Part shown: one piece after another, positions 53,430 through 63,108 of the stretch
How the letters are laid out: each line of letters begins with the position of its first letter
Numbering within the stretch: position 1 is the first letter of the stretch
NCBI RefSeq assembly: GCF_900113415.1
Contig: NZ_FOPH01000013.1
Span: 1 to 64,000, forward strand
DNA from: Oribacterium sp. WCC10
Lineage (GTDB): Bacteria; Bacillota; Clostridia; Lachnospirales; Lachnospiraceae
Length of the DNA stretch: 64,000 nucleotides
Reading direction: 5' to 3'
Position numbers and translations under genes: made by a program
Notes under the pieces: model-generated
What the model was told of the DNA's origin: nothing
Database searches by the model: none
The model's input: the letters and a program-made list of their open reading frames with translations, nothing else

Positions 53430-53933
53430 ATGGCTTTAAGAACAATCAGAGTAATCGGAGATCCTATCCTTGAGAAGGAGTGCAAACCGTTAAAGGAAGT
53501 TTCCGAAAGAACCAAAGAGATGATCATGGATATGTTTGAGACCATGTACGATGCCAACGGTGTTGGACTTGCCGCTCCTCAGATCGGTATCCTTCGTCAG
53601 ATATTTGTTGTTGATATCGGAGATGGCAAGCGCTATGTCTGCATCAATCCTACAGTTACCGCCATCGGTGATGAAGAGCAGACAGGTGAGGAAGGATGTC
53701 TTTCCGTTCCCGGCAAGGAGGGTGTTGTAACACGTCCTCTTAAAGTACATGTAAAGGCATACGATATCAATATGGAGCCTTATGAGTTCGATGCAGAGGG
53801 TCTTCTTGCGAGAGCCATGGCTCATGAAAATGATCACTTACACGGTGTACTCTACACTACCAAGGTTGAGGGCGAACTTGAGGATGTTACCTACGAGAAT
53901 CTTGAAGAGTACGATTATGAGGACGAAGAATAA
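53430..53933 (+). CDS. def: Peptide deformylase
   Basis: 167 residues. It removes the formyl group from new polypeptides. Motif 1 GVGLAAPQIG (44-53), motif 2 EEGCLSVPG with metal ligand Cys90, and motif 3 HENDHLHG with His132, Glu133 and His136 are complete. It is followed by fmt, the enzyme that adds the formyl group. Confidence 0.97.
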   Translation: MALRTIRVIGDPILEKECKPLKEVSERTKEMIMDMFETMYDANGVGLAAPQIGILRQIFVVDIGDGKRYVCINPTVTAIGDEEQTGEEGCLSVPGKEGVVTRPLKVHVKAYDINMEPYEFDAEGLLARAMAHENDHLHGVLYTTKVEGELEDVTYENLEEYDYEDEE

Positions 53934-54015
53934 TTCTGATTCCGTCTTTTGTTTATACCTATAGCATTACTTGAGCCGGCACTGCCGGCATAGACATTTA
54001 CCCGGAGGTGAGCTT

Positions 54016-54993
54016 TTGAAGGTTATATTCATGGGGACACCCGATTTTGCAGTTTCTACATTAGAGGCACTTTATAAGGCCGGTCACGAAGTTGCTCTCG
54101 TTGTCACACAGCCCGATCGTCCAAAGGGACGTCATGGCGAAGCACAGAAAAGTGATGTAAGGATTGCCGCAGAGGAACTGGGCATTCCTGTGATCACTCC
54201 GCTCAAGATCCGTTCCGACGAGGAGGCCAAGGCCAGATTAAAGGACATTGCACCTGATGTTATTGTCGTAACGGCTTTTGGACAGATTCTTCCTCAGGAT
54301 ATTCTTGATATACCAAAGTACGGATGCATCAATGTTCATGCTTCTCTGCTTCCTAAGTACCGCGGCGCAGCACCTATACAGTGGGCGGTTCTTAACGGTG
54401 ATGAGGAATCAGGTGTTTCTACCATGCTCATGGATGCAGGTCTTGATACCGGCGACATCCTTATGACAAAGAAACTTAAGCTTGATCCTAAAGAAACCGG
54501 CGGAAGCCTTTTTGACAAACTTGCAGTTCTTGGCGGAGAGCTCATAGTTGAGACTCTCGATGCATTAAAGGAAGATAAGCTTACCCGTACGCCCCAGGAT
54601 CCTGAGCTTGCGACAAAGGTTGGACTTTTCACCAAGTCATCCGGCCTTATAGACTGGACACGTTCTGCAGCAGAAATCGAACGTCAGATACGAGGCCTCA
54701 ATCCATGGCCTTCAGCATACAGCTTCCTTTCAGGCAAGCAGTTAAAGCTTTGGGATGCTGATGTACTGAAAAAAGATGATTTCACTGATACTGATTCCCC
54801 TGTGGCGGTGCTTGATAACGACAGAAACTCTTCAGCTTCAGATGCGTCGGAAACAGGAAGTCTCTATGTTTCGGACAAGCGGCTTATAGTTTCCTGCGGA
54901 GAAGATTTCCTCAGGATTAACGAACTTCAGCTTGAAGGAAAGAAGAGAATGAGTGCAGAAGATTTTCTGAGAGGCTACCGGTTCAGTGTTTAA
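54016..54993 (+). CDS. fmt: Methionyl-tRNA formyltransferase
   Basis: 326 residues from TTG at 54016, 5 bases after GGAGGTG; the frame is open from 53971 but the N-terminal extension is not family-like. It formylates initiator Met-tRNA from 10-formyl-THF. KVIFMGTPDFAVSTLEALY, the catalytic INVHASLLPKYRGAAPIQWA (Asn, His) and LDTGDILMTKK are conserved. The C-terminal OB domain has a variable Asp/Ser-rich insert (TDTDSPVAVLDNDRNSSASD). Confidence 0.96.
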   Translation: MKVIFMGTPDFAVSTLEALYKAGHEVALVVTQPDRPKGRHGEAQKSDVRIAAEELGIPVITPLKIRSDEEAKARLKDIAPDVIVVTAFGQILPQDILDIPKYGCINVHASLLPKYRGAAPIQWAVLNGDEESGVSTMLMDAGLDTGDILMTKKLKLDPKETGGSLFDKLAVLGGELIVETLDALKEDKLTRTPQDPELATKVGLFTKSSGLIDWTRSAAEIERQIRGLNPWPSAYSFLSGKQLKLWDADVLKKDDFTDTDSPVAVLDNDRNSSASDASETGSLYVSDKRLIVSCGEDFLRINELQLEGKKRMSAEDFLRGYRFSV

Positions 54994-55066
54994 TGCTGTA
55001 TCAAACGATGTTTTTTAGATATCATCAAGACTTAAAACGTCGTTGACAGATTAGGAGGTTTTGTCT

Positions 55067-55783
55067 ATGTACGGTTATTACGGATATCCAATGTACGGAT
55101 ATGATTGGACTTATATACTTGTTCTTATCGGAGCAGTTATAAGTATGCTTGCAAGTTACAATGTCAAAGCTACCTTTGAAAAGTTTGCAAAGGTGCAGTC
55201 CTTTTCAGGTCTTACCGGTGCTCAGGCAGCACAGATGATACTTGAAAGAAACGGAATCAACAATGTCAGAATTCAGGGTATAGCCGGAAGTCTGACTGAT
55301 AACTATGTTCCAAGTAAAAAGATTCTTAATCTCAGTCAGTCAACCATCAACAGTACTTCCATAGCCGCCATAGGTGTTGCAGCCCACGAATGCGGACATG
55401 CCATTCAGGATGCAAAGGGCTATCAGCCGCTTGTGCTGACAAGAACCATTTCGCCCATGTGCGCCATTGCCTCCAAGATATCTATTCCTTTGATATTTTT
55501 CGGACTTATCGTCAGTATGACACCTCTCATAAAGATCGGTATCATAGCATTTGCCGTCGCTATATCGGTACAGCTTCTGACTCTGCCTGTTGAGTTTGAT
55601 GCTTCAAAACGTGCAGTTCAGACTCTGGCGGAATACGGCATGGTCACAGACCAGGAGCTTTCGGGCATCAAGTCGGTACTTTCAGCCGCAGCTCTTACTT
55701 ATGTTGCTGCAGCTGCATCATCAATCTTACAGCTCCTTCGTTTACTTATGATCGTACGTGGAAGGGAAAACAGAAGAAGATAA
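55067..55783 (+). CDS. Zinc metallopeptidase (YugP family)
   Basis: 238 residues from the ATG at 55067, 8 bases after AGGAGG; TTG at 55061 is too close. A Tyr/Gly-rich start is followed by several membrane segments and the HExxH zinc motif AAHECGH (His107, Glu108, His111) with a downstream EFDASKRAVQTL that supplies the third ligand. The PF04298 family is widespread in Firmicutes, of unknown target, and usually sits in this def-fmt-rsmB cluster. Confidence 0.92.
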   Translation: MYGYYGYPMYGYDWTYILVLIGAVISMLASYNVKATFEKFAKVQSFSGLTGAQAAQMILERNGINNVRIQGIAGSLTDNYVPSKKILNLSQSTINSTSIAAIGVAAHECGHAIQDAKGYQPLVLTRTISPMCAIASKISIPLIFFGLIVSMTPLIKIGIIAFAVAISVQLLTLPVEFDASKRAVQTLAEYGMVTDQELSGIKSVLSAAALTYVAAAASSILQLLRLLMIVRGRENRRR

Positions 55784-55794
55784 GCATTTCATAT

Positions 55795-57159
55795 ATGGAT
55801 AATAAAAAACCAAACAATTCTTATAAAAAAACAAAAAACAGTCGTCCCGGCACAGTTAGAAGATCCTCTTCCAAACATCCTCAGGGAACAAATAAAAAGA
55901 TAAATCCACTTCAGCAAAAGACCGCAGTTACACCGCGGTCTATTGCAATTTCCAGCCTTATAAAGATCCTTGAAGAAAAGCAGTTCTCACACATCATATT
56001 GAGAGAACAGCTTCATCAGTATACCAATCTGACAGAGCGTGACAGAGCATTCATTACCCGTCTCGTTGAAGGTACCATCGAGTACACCATTCAGTTGGAT
56101 TTCATACTCAATAAATACAGCAAAACTCATACCAAGAATATGCATCCTGTCATAAGAACCATTCTTCGCATGGCAGTTTATCAGATACTGTACATGGACA
56201 AGGTTCCTGACAGTGCCGCCATCAACGAAGCTGTGTCCTACGTCAAGGCACAGAACGAAGACAAGCTGTTTTATCTTTCCGGATATGTGAACGGTGTTTT
56301 ACGCTCTATTTCAAGAGAAAAGGAAACTGTATTTGCAGACCTTGCCCACACAGGCAAAACTCCTGCATACATACGTTTGAGTACACCGCTCTGGCTTTAT
56401 GATTATCTGAGAAAGCTATACGGAAAGGATAGTGCTGAAAAAATGCTTAACTGGTTCCTTGAAGGATCAAAGGAAAACTATGTGCGATTCAAGGACGGTC
56501 ATTCTGAGGTTATGGATGGTAATATCACCAAAACAAAACTCTTTAAGAGTGGAGAGATAACCATTCAGGATTATGCATCCCAGCAGGTCGGTATAGAAGC
56601 TGCTCCTGACAGAAACTCCTATGTCGTTGATGTATGCGCTGCTCCGGGTGGTAAAAGCTGTCATATTGCATCCCTCCTTAACGGAACAGGACATGTGGAT
56701 TCCAGAGACCTTACAGAAGATAAGGTAAAGCTCATACAGGAAAATATAGACAGATTAAAGCTCACCAATATTACTGCCAGAGCTTTTGATGCCAGAGTAA
56801 CGGACGATTCACTCATAGACGAAAACGGCAATGGAAAGGCTGACATAGTACTGGCCGATCTTCCATGTTCAGGTCTCGGCATCATCGGCAAAAAACCTGA
56901 TATCCGTTTCAGTGCCTCTCTTCAGGGCATCACAGAGCTTCAGAAACTTCAGCGCGAGATCCTTGATACTGTAAACCGCTATGTTAAACCAGGCGGAAAG
57001 TTCATTTATTCGACATGTACTCTCAGTAAAGAAGAAAATGAAGATAACAGAGACTATATCACATCACTGGGAGGTTTCAGACTTGTAAAAGAGCGTAAAT
57101 TCCTTCCGGGAGAACCTTCCGACGGATTTTATCTCTGCGTATTTGAAAAAGAACGATGA
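55795..57159 (+). CDS. rsmB: 16S rRNA (cytosine-967) methyltransferase RsmB
   Basis: 454 residues. A basic, disordered start (~1-45) is followed by the NusB-like RNA-binding domain (~46-170) and a Rossmann methyltransferase: SAM motif VDVCAAPGGKSCHIAS, DLPCSGLGIIGKKPDIR and the catalytic-Cys motif YSTCTLSKEENE. It modifies C967 of 16S rRNA. Confidence 0.94.
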   Translation: MDNKKPNNSYKKTKNSRPGTVRRSSSKHPQGTNKKINPLQQKTAVTPRSIAISSLIKILEEKQFSHIILREQLHQYTNLTERDRAFITRLVEGTIEYTIQLDFILNKYSKTHTKNMHPVIRTILRMAVYQILYMDKVPDSAAINEAVSYVKAQNEDKLFYLSGYVNGVLRSISREKETVFADLAHTGKTPAYIRLSTPLWLYDYLRKLYGKDSAEKMLNWFLEGSKENYVRFKDGHSEVMDGNITKTKLFKSGEITIQDYASQQVGIEAAPDRNSYVVDVCAAPGGKSCHIASLLNGTGHVDSRDLTEDKVKLIQENIDRLKLTNITARAFDARVTDDSLIDENGNGKADIVLADLPCSGLGIIGKKPDIRFSASLQGITELQKLQREILDTVNRYVKPGGKFIYSTCTLSKEENEDNRDYITSLGGFRLVKERKFLPGEPSDGFYLCVFEKER

Positions 57160-57271
57160 TCAAATAACAGATAGTCATAAAGTTCATATCCCATGCCTTT
57201 ATGAGATATGGGCTTTATATACGGCCCGGGTATTTATAAGCGGGCATCAAACAAACTCAGTAAGGAACAGA

Positions 57272-58324
57272 ATGAATAATCTTAGAGATCTTGAATTAAA
57301 AGATTTGGAAAAGCTTCTGCAGGATATGGGAGAAAAGCCATTCCGTGCGAAGCAGCTATATCAATGGCTTCATGTGAAGCTTGCATCAGGATATGATGAG
57401 ATGACCAATATCTCCAAATCCTTAAGGGATAAACTTTCAGAGAACTATACCTCTGACCTTCCGGAAGTGGTTGAGATACTGACATCCAAAATTGACGGCA
57501 CTAAGAAGTTCATACATCGCATGAAGGACGGACATGTCATAGAGTCTGTATGGATGAAGTATCAGCATGGTAACTCAGTGTGTATATCGAGCCAGGTAGG
57601 TTGTCGAATGGGATGCAAATTCTGTGCATCCACACTTGACGGTTTGGCAAGAAATCTCACTTCCGGCGAGATGCTTGGTCAGGTCTATCAGATGCAGCGA
57701 ACCACAGGCGAACGTGTTGACAATATCGTCATCATGGGCTCAGGTGAACCTCTCGACAATTACGATGAGTTCACCCGTTTTATCCGTATGATTTCCGATG
57801 AAAACGGCCTCAATATATCAAGACGAAACATTACCGTTTCCACCTGCGGACTTGTACCAAAGATTCGCGAACTTGCAGATGCCAACTATGGCATAACTCT
57901 GGCTTTGAGTCTTCATGCGCCAAATGACGAAACAAGAAAAACACTTATGCCTATTGCGAATAAATACTCGCTTTCAGAGATCATGCCTGCAATAGAATAT
58001 TACTTTGAAAAGACAGGTCGTCGCGTAACCTTCGAGTATTCTGTTGTCGAAGGTGTCAACGACAATAGGGATGAGGCTCAGCAGCTTGTACGTCTCATAC
58101 GAGGTATGAAGGACAATGGCAGACTTCAGTGCCATGTTAATCTGATTCCTGTAAACCCTATTAAGGAACGCGACTGGAAGAGACCCGATCGTACAAAGAT
58201 CGAAGCGTTCCAGCACATTCTTGAGAGGAACGGCATAGCAGCAACCATTCGCCGTGAGATGGGCTCAGACATTTCCGGTTCCTGCGGACAGCTTCGCAGA
58301 GACTATCTTGAAAATGAAGCTTGA
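57272..58324 (+). CDS. rlmN: 23S rRNA (adenine-2503-C2) methyltransferase RlmN
   Basis: 350 residues from the ATG at 57272 (TAAGGAA upstream); the frame opens earlier, overlapping rsmB, without family similarity. Radical-SAM cluster motif GCRMGCKFC (CxxxCxxC), the preceding ICISSQVGCR-type block, GSGEPLDNYDEF and SLHAPNDETRKTLMPI are conserved. It methylates A2503 of 23S rRNA and some tRNAs. Confidence 0.96.
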   Translation: MNNLRDLELKDLEKLLQDMGEKPFRAKQLYQWLHVKLASGYDEMTNISKSLRDKLSENYTSDLPEVVEILTSKIDGTKKFIHRMKDGHVIESVWMKYQHGNSVCISSQVGCRMGCKFCASTLDGLARNLTSGEMLGQVYQMQRTTGERVDNIVIMGSGEPLDNYDEFTRFIRMISDENGLNISRRNITVSTCGLVPKIRELADANYGITLALSLHAPNDETRKTLMPIANKYSLSEIMPAIEYYFEKTGRRVTFEYSVVEGVNDNRDEAQQLVRLIRGMKDNGRLQCHVNLIPVNPIKERDWKRPDRTKIEAFQHILERNGIAATIRREMGSDISGSCGQLRRDYLENEA

Positions 58325-58339
58325 TTTAAGGAGTAGATG

Positions 58340-59086
58340 ATGGACTTTTTTGCAAAAACGGATAAGGGCCGCAAAAGACGTGTTAATCAGGATTACGTCT
58401 TCGCGACCGGTCAACAGATAGGAGCATTACCCGACCTTTTCCTTCTTGCCGACGGCATGGGCGGACATAAGGCCGGAGATTTCGCTTCACGTTTTGCTGT
58501 AGAAGAGTTTAAAAAATATATATCAGAAGATACATCAGAGACGCCGGCCATCCAGCTTATCCAGAACGGTATCTCATCTGTAAATGAACGTCTCTTTATT
58601 CTGTCTCAGGAAGATGAGAATCTCAGTGGCATGGGAACAACCTTTGTTACCGCATTTATCGACGGAAACAATCTTACTGTCTCCAATATCGGAGATTCCA
58701 GGGCGTATCTCATACATGGTAATACAATCAAACAGATCACAAGGGATCATTCTTACGTTGAGGAGATGATAAGACGCGGATTTATGCGCCGCGGTTCAAA
58801 GGAATATCTTGATTCCCGGAATATTATCACCCGTGCTGTAGGCATTGAACCGCATGTTACTGCTGATTTCTTTGAGATCGAGATCACTGAAGGGGACTAT
58901 CTCCTTATGTGTTCGGACGGACTCACAACCATGGTCGATAATGAATCCATCCGGAATATCATTTGCGAACGAAGTTCTGTATCGGATAAGGTACAGGCAC
59001 TTATTGATATCGCCAACATAAACGGCGGCAAGGACAACATTGGAATCGTACTTGTAGATCCTTTTGGAGAGGAGGTGGCATCATGA
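58340..59086 (+). CDS. prpC: PP2C-type protein phosphatase (PrpC/Stp)
   Basis: 248 residues (ATG at 58340; 58337 is equally possible), AAGGAG upstream. PP2C motifs: KGRKRRVNQDYVFA, LADGMGGHKAGDFAS, SNIGDSRAYLI, TRDHSYVEEM and GKDNIGIVLVD. It reverses the action of the Ser/Thr kinase whose start overlaps its stop (ATGA), a pair conserved through Firmicutes. Confidence 0.96.
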   Translation: MDFFAKTDKGRKRRVNQDYVFATGQQIGALPDLFLLADGMGGHKAGDFASRFAVEEFKKYISEDTSETPAIQLIQNGISSVNERLFILSQEDENLSGMGTTFVTAFIDGNNLTVSNIGDSRAYLIHGNTIKQITRDHSYVEEMIRRGFMRRGSKEYLDSRNIITRAVGIEPHVTADFFEIEITEGDYLLMCSDGLTTMVDNESIRNIICERSSVSDKVQALIDIANINGGKDNIGIVLVDPFGEEVAS

Positions 59087-61227
59087 TAGTTCAGGAAGGA
59101 CATATTCTCGATGAACGTTATGTAATCGACTCTCTCATAGGTCAGGGCGGCATGAGCTTCGTATATCGTGCCACAGATAAGAAGATGGGCCGTTCTGTTG
59201 CCATCAAGGTGCTGAAGGAAGAGTACTGTGAGGATGAAGACTTCATACACAAGTTCCAGAATGAAGCACAGGCGGCAGCAAAACTCAATCATCCAAACAT
59301 CGTTGCGGTTTACGATATTGTTGATAATCATAAAGACAAACTTCACTATATAGTTATGGAGCTTGTTGAAGGTATCACTCTGAAAACCTATATACAGCGC
59401 AAGGGCCGAATGGATTCAAAAGAAGCCATAGCCATCGCTCTGCAGGTTGTGGGAGGTATCGAGCAGGCTCATAAAAACGGCATTGTCCATCGTGATATCA
59501 AACCGCAGAACATGATAGTTTCCGGTGACGGGACTGTTAAGGTAGCTGATTTCGGTATCGCAAGAGCAGCCACACAGCAGACTGTGAACACAACAGTCAT
59601 GGGTTCTGTACATTACATATCACCTGAACAGGCCCGCTCAGGAAAGTCAGATCAGCGCTCAGATATATACAGCTTTGGATGTACACTATATGAGATGCTC
59701 ACAGGTAAGGTTCCTTATGATGGCAGCACTTCAGTAGCTGTGGTTTTTGCCCACCTTGAGAATTCTATCCCAAGAGTAAAGGATCTTGTACCTGATGTTT
59801 ACCCTGCACTTGACGTCATCGTCTTTAAGTGCATGCAGAAGCGCCCCGAAAGACGTTATCAGCATGTGGATGAACTCAGAGAGGATCTTCAGAAGGCTGT
59901 AAAGGATCCGAGGGGATCATTCTTTAAAGGAAACATACCAGAGGATCTCAACGAAACAAGGGTATTGTCAGCCTCTGAACTTGAAGACATCAAGGCAATG
60001 CAGAAAGATTCGGCAAATAACGGATCTTCATCTGATGATATCGATGAACACAAACTTCTCAATGAACGCACACTTTTGATCTACCGTATCATCTCGATCG
60101 TTTGTGTGATTGCAATACTTATCCTTGTATTGGTCATAGGAAAGAGTGTCATCAGTTTCTTCAGACACAGTGATACAACACTTGAAACTACTGTAGCAGC
60201 AACAGAGCAGACAGAAACCAGCGAAGTGAGCATTACCATTTCAGCACTTGAGACTCATCTGCAGGGCATCATCGGTCTCACTGTTCAGGAGGCCGAAGAG
60301 GAATTGCATGAATACAATGTTCACATTGTTTCTGTAAAAGAAGAGTACTCAGACAGATATAACGAGGGTGTCATCATAAGTTATCCGGACAAAAACTACA
60401 GAACCGGAGATACCATTGAAGTAACAGTTTCAAAGGGAGCCGAAACCATCGTATTTTATGACAAGAACGATCCGGCAAGTTTTGATGAACTTCACTCAAT
60501 AAATATACAGGATCTGGAAAATCAGCTGACTGACAGGGGTGTCAAGTATAAGATTACAGAGACATTCTCCGACACCATCCCTGCCGGATATGTCATCAGC
60601 ACCAGCAGACCGGATTCATCAGGAACCGACACTCTTGAAATCGTAGTTTCAAAGGGACTCAATGAGAATGCTGTTACCGTTCCGGATCTTAAGGGATACA
60701 GTGAGAGTGATGCCTTAACCGCATTATCTCTTCTCGACCTTGTTTCCGGTGATATCACCTACCTTCCCGACAACGCTGTAGAAAAAGGCAATGTCATCGG
60801 GCAGTCACTGGCAGCAGGCTCATCCGTTCCAAAGGGAACCTCTGTCAATCTTACTGTTTCAGCCGGTCCTGACGGAGAAGTCAGTGTTAAGTCTGCAGAA
60901 AGCGAAAGCTCTACGCGCAGCTCATCTTCTGATGATTCTGCATGGTATGGTTCTATCAACACTGTTGTTCCTATCGGCACAGCACTTGAACCGGGTTCAA
61001 GCAGTACGATACTGATTTCCATCAGACTTCGTCAGGATGTCAATGGTGAGGAGCATTACAAGACACTTCAGAGTGCACGTTCCTACGCAGTCGGAACCGA
61101 GCTTCAGGTACTGTTCCCGAATATCAAGGGAGAATCAGGAATACCTTACGGTGTGGTTGAAGTAGTGGATGCAAGCACTGATACAGTCATTGCCTCCTAT
61201 GAATGTGCATTTGCCCCGAACAAATGA
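59083..61227 (+). CDS. prkC: PASTA-domain Ser/Thr protein kinase (PrkC)
   Basis: 714 residues. Hanks kinase: GQGGMSFVYRA, catalytic Lys in VAIKVLK (K42), HRDIKPQN (H136-D138) and DFG (156-158). An acidic juxtamembrane region leads to one membrane segment (~333-358). The outside part has about three PASTA domains (~385-620; DLKGYSESDALTALSLLDL is the clearest) that sense muropeptides. A Ser-rich linker and a C-terminal beta-rich domain (~640-714) follow. Confidence 0.96.
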   Translation: MIVQEGHILDERYVIDSLIGQGGMSFVYRATDKKMGRSVAIKVLKEEYCEDEDFIHKFQNEAQAAAKLNHPNIVAVYDIVDNHKDKLHYIVMELVEGITLKTYIQRKGRMDSKEAIAIALQVVGGIEQAHKNGIVHRDIKPQNMIVSGDGTVKVADFGIARAATQQTVNTTVMGSVHYISPEQARSGKSDQRSDIYSFGCTLYEMLTGKVPYDGSTSVAVVFAHLENSIPRVKDLVPDVYPALDVIVFKCMQKRPERRYQHVDELREDLQKAVKDPRGSFFKGNIPEDLNETRVLSASELEDIKAMQKDSANNGSSSDDIDEHKLLNERTLLIYRIISIVCVIAILILVLVIGKSVISFFRHSDTTLETTVAATEQTETSEVSITISALETHLQGIIGLTVQEAEEELHEYNVHIVSVKEEYSDRYNEGVIISYPDKNYRTGDTIEVTVSKGAETIVFYDKNDPASFDELHSINIQDLENQLTDRGVKYKITETFSDTIPAGYVISTSRPDSSGTDTLEIVVSKGLNENAVTVPDLKGYSESDALTALSLLDLVSGDITYLPDNAVEKGNVIGQSLAAGSSVPKGTSVNLTVSAGPDGEVSVKSAESESSTRSSSSDDSAWYGSINTVVPIGTALEPGSSSTILISIRLRQDVNGEEHYKTLQSARSYAVGTELQVLFPNIKGESGIPYGVVEVVDASTDTVIASYECAFAPNK

Positions 61228-61254
61228 TGAAACATTCCGGAGTGCCCCAATGCC

Positions 61255-61325
61255 TGTTATAGCGTTGGTGTCACAGTATTGAGGAGTAGTGATTGCCACT
61301 TACATAGTGTAATGTGCTGATAATT
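61255..61325. repeat. Degenerate relative of repeat A, uncertain
   Basis: GCGTTGGTGTCACAG, GAGGAGTAGTGATTGCCACT and AATGTGCTGATAA echo parts of the family, but the stem-loops are not preserved. It lies in the prkC-rsgA spacer. Confidence 0.3.
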
Positions 61326-61348
61326 TATGATTAATCTATGAGGTAAAA

Positions 61349-62332
61349 ATGCCGTTAAAAGGAAAAATATACAAAGGAATAGGCGGGTTCTACTATGTTC
61401 ATACTCCGGAAGGTGACTATGAGTGCCGCGCAAAGGGTATCTTCAGAAACAGAAATGAGAAACCCCTTGTGGGCGATGATGCAGAGATAGAGCCTGTACA
61501 GGACAGTGAGAAGGAACGCGAGGGGTCTGTCATCAGGATTCTTCCGAGAAAGAACCAGCTTATACGTCCTGAAGTTGCCAATGTTGATCAGGCAGTTGTG
61601 GTGTTTGCATTGAGACACCCTGACCCTAATCTGAGTCTTTTGGATCGCTTTCTGATAAACATGGAACAGCGTGACATTCCTGTGGTCATCATTTTTAATA
61701 AGGCCGATCTTGTAGACTCCGGCGATGATGATACTGCCGATACAGAGGATGAAGAGATACCTGAGTACAAAAAGAGGAAAAGAGATAAAGCAGCCTTTGT
61801 TCCGGAGATTCATTCCGATCATCCGGAACTTATCCCGGGAGTTTACAGAAAAGCCGGATATAAGGTGCTTGAGATCAGCGTGAAAACAGGAGACTGCTAC
61901 GAAAAAGTCATGGAAGTTCTCCGCGGCAAGACAACCGTTCTTTCCGGGCCGAGCGGCGTAGGGAAATCCTCACTCACAAATCTCATTCATCCTGCAGCCA
62001 ATATGGAAACCGGAGAACTCAGCAGAAAGATTGAGCGAGGAAAAAACACCACCAGACATTCGGAGTTTTTCTACATCGATGATGACACCTATGTTCTTGA
62101 CACTCCGGGATTTACCTCTCTTTATATCAACGATATAGAACCCGAACGTCTCATGTACTATTTCCCGGAGTTTGAAGAGTACAGACACGACTGTCGCTTC
62201 AAAACATGCATTCATATAGGCGAAAAGGATTGCGCCGTCAAGGATGCCGTAGAAAAAGGGCTTATTTCAAAAGAGCGCTATGAAAGCTACGTTTTACTTT
62301 ACAATGAACTGAAATCACAAAGGAGATACTGA
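61349..62332 (+). CDS. rsgA: Ribosome small-subunit GTPase RsgA
   Basis: 327 residues. The permuted GTPase order G4-G1-G3 is visible: FNKADL, then GPSGVGKSSLTN, then LDTPGF, with an N-terminal OB domain and a C-terminal zinc site (DCRFKTCIHIGEKDCAVK). Helps maturation of the 30S subunit. A charged insert of about 35 residues follows G4 (DDDTADTEDEEIPEYKKRKR), which I do not expect in most RsgA. Confidence 0.95.
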   Translation: MPLKGKIYKGIGGFYYVHTPEGDYECRAKGIFRNRNEKPLVGDDAEIEPVQDSEKEREGSVIRILPRKNQLIRPEVANVDQAVVVFALRHPDPNLSLLDRFLINMEQRDIPVVIIFNKADLVDSGDDDTADTEDEEIPEYKKRKRDKAAFVPEIHSDHPELIPGVYRKAGYKVLEISVKTGDCYEKVMEVLRGKTTVLSGPSGVGKSSLTNLIHPAANMETGELSRKIERGKNTTRHSEFFYIDDDTYVLDTPGFTSLYINDIEPERLMYYFPEFEEYRHDCRFKTCIHIGEKDCAVKDAVEKGLISKERYESYVLLYNELKSQRRY

Positions 62333-62335
62333 TTT

Positions 62336-62998
62336 ATGAAGAGTTACTTATCACCATCTATTCTGTCTGCCGACTTCGGCAACTTAAGAAACAGCATCAT
62401 GGCAGCAGAAGAAGCAGGTGCAGAATATATTCACTTTGATATGATGGATGGAACTTTTGTTCCTAATATCTCTTTCGGTGCTCCTATCGTAAAGGCAGTC
62501 CGCAAGGATTTAAAGGCATTCTTTGATGTCCATATGATGGTTCAGGAACCTATCAGATATATTGACGATGTGGCAGCAGCCGGAGCAGACGGAATCACTG
62601 TTCATCAGGAGGCATGCCTTCACCTTGACCGTACCATCGCAAAGATAAAAGAGACAGGACTGAAGGCCGGCGTTGCATTGAATCCCGCAACTCCTGTAGA
62701 AACCCTTTCCTGCATTCTTCCTATGGTGGATCTCGTTCTCATCATGACTGTGAATCCGGGATTCGGCGGACAGAAGTTCATTCCATATACCCTCGACAAA
62801 GTTCGCGATCTTCGCCGTATCGCAACAGAAAGAGGTCTTGACCTTACCATCGGTGTAGACGGCGGAGTAACACTCGCCAATATTAAGGAAATAGAAACCG
62901 CAGGCGCCAATTTCTTCATTGCAGGTTCAGCCGTATTCAATCCTGTTGATAAGATTGCTGAAAATGTCAAGGCATTTAATGCTCTTCTTAAAGGATAA
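62336..62998 (+). CDS. rpe: Ribulose-phosphate 3-epimerase
   Basis: 220 residues, full length. It interconverts ribulose-5-phosphate and xylulose-5-phosphate. PSILSADFGNL, HFDMMDGTFVPNISFG, DVHMMV, MTVNPGFGGQKFI and VDGGV are conserved, with the metal-binding His and Asp. It begins 3 bases after the rsgA stop, as in many Firmicutes. Confidence 0.97.
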   Translation: MKSYLSPSILSADFGNLRNSIMAAEEAGAEYIHFDMMDGTFVPNISFGAPIVKAVRKDLKAFFDVHMMVQEPIRYIDDVAAAGADGITVHQEACLHLDRTIAKIKETGLKAGVALNPATPVETLSCILPMVDLVLIMTVNPGFGGQKFIPYTLDKVRDLRRIATERGLDLTIGVDGGVTLANIKEIETAGANFFIAGSAVFNPVDKIAENVKAFNALLKG

Positions 62999-63108
62999 AT
63001 CACCTGCCCGTTAATAATACAGCCAATATATAGTTATACTTTAGCAGTACATACTTCATGTCACTTTCTGCTGAAGTATATCTTTATTTTACGGAGAATG
63101 TTTTTATT

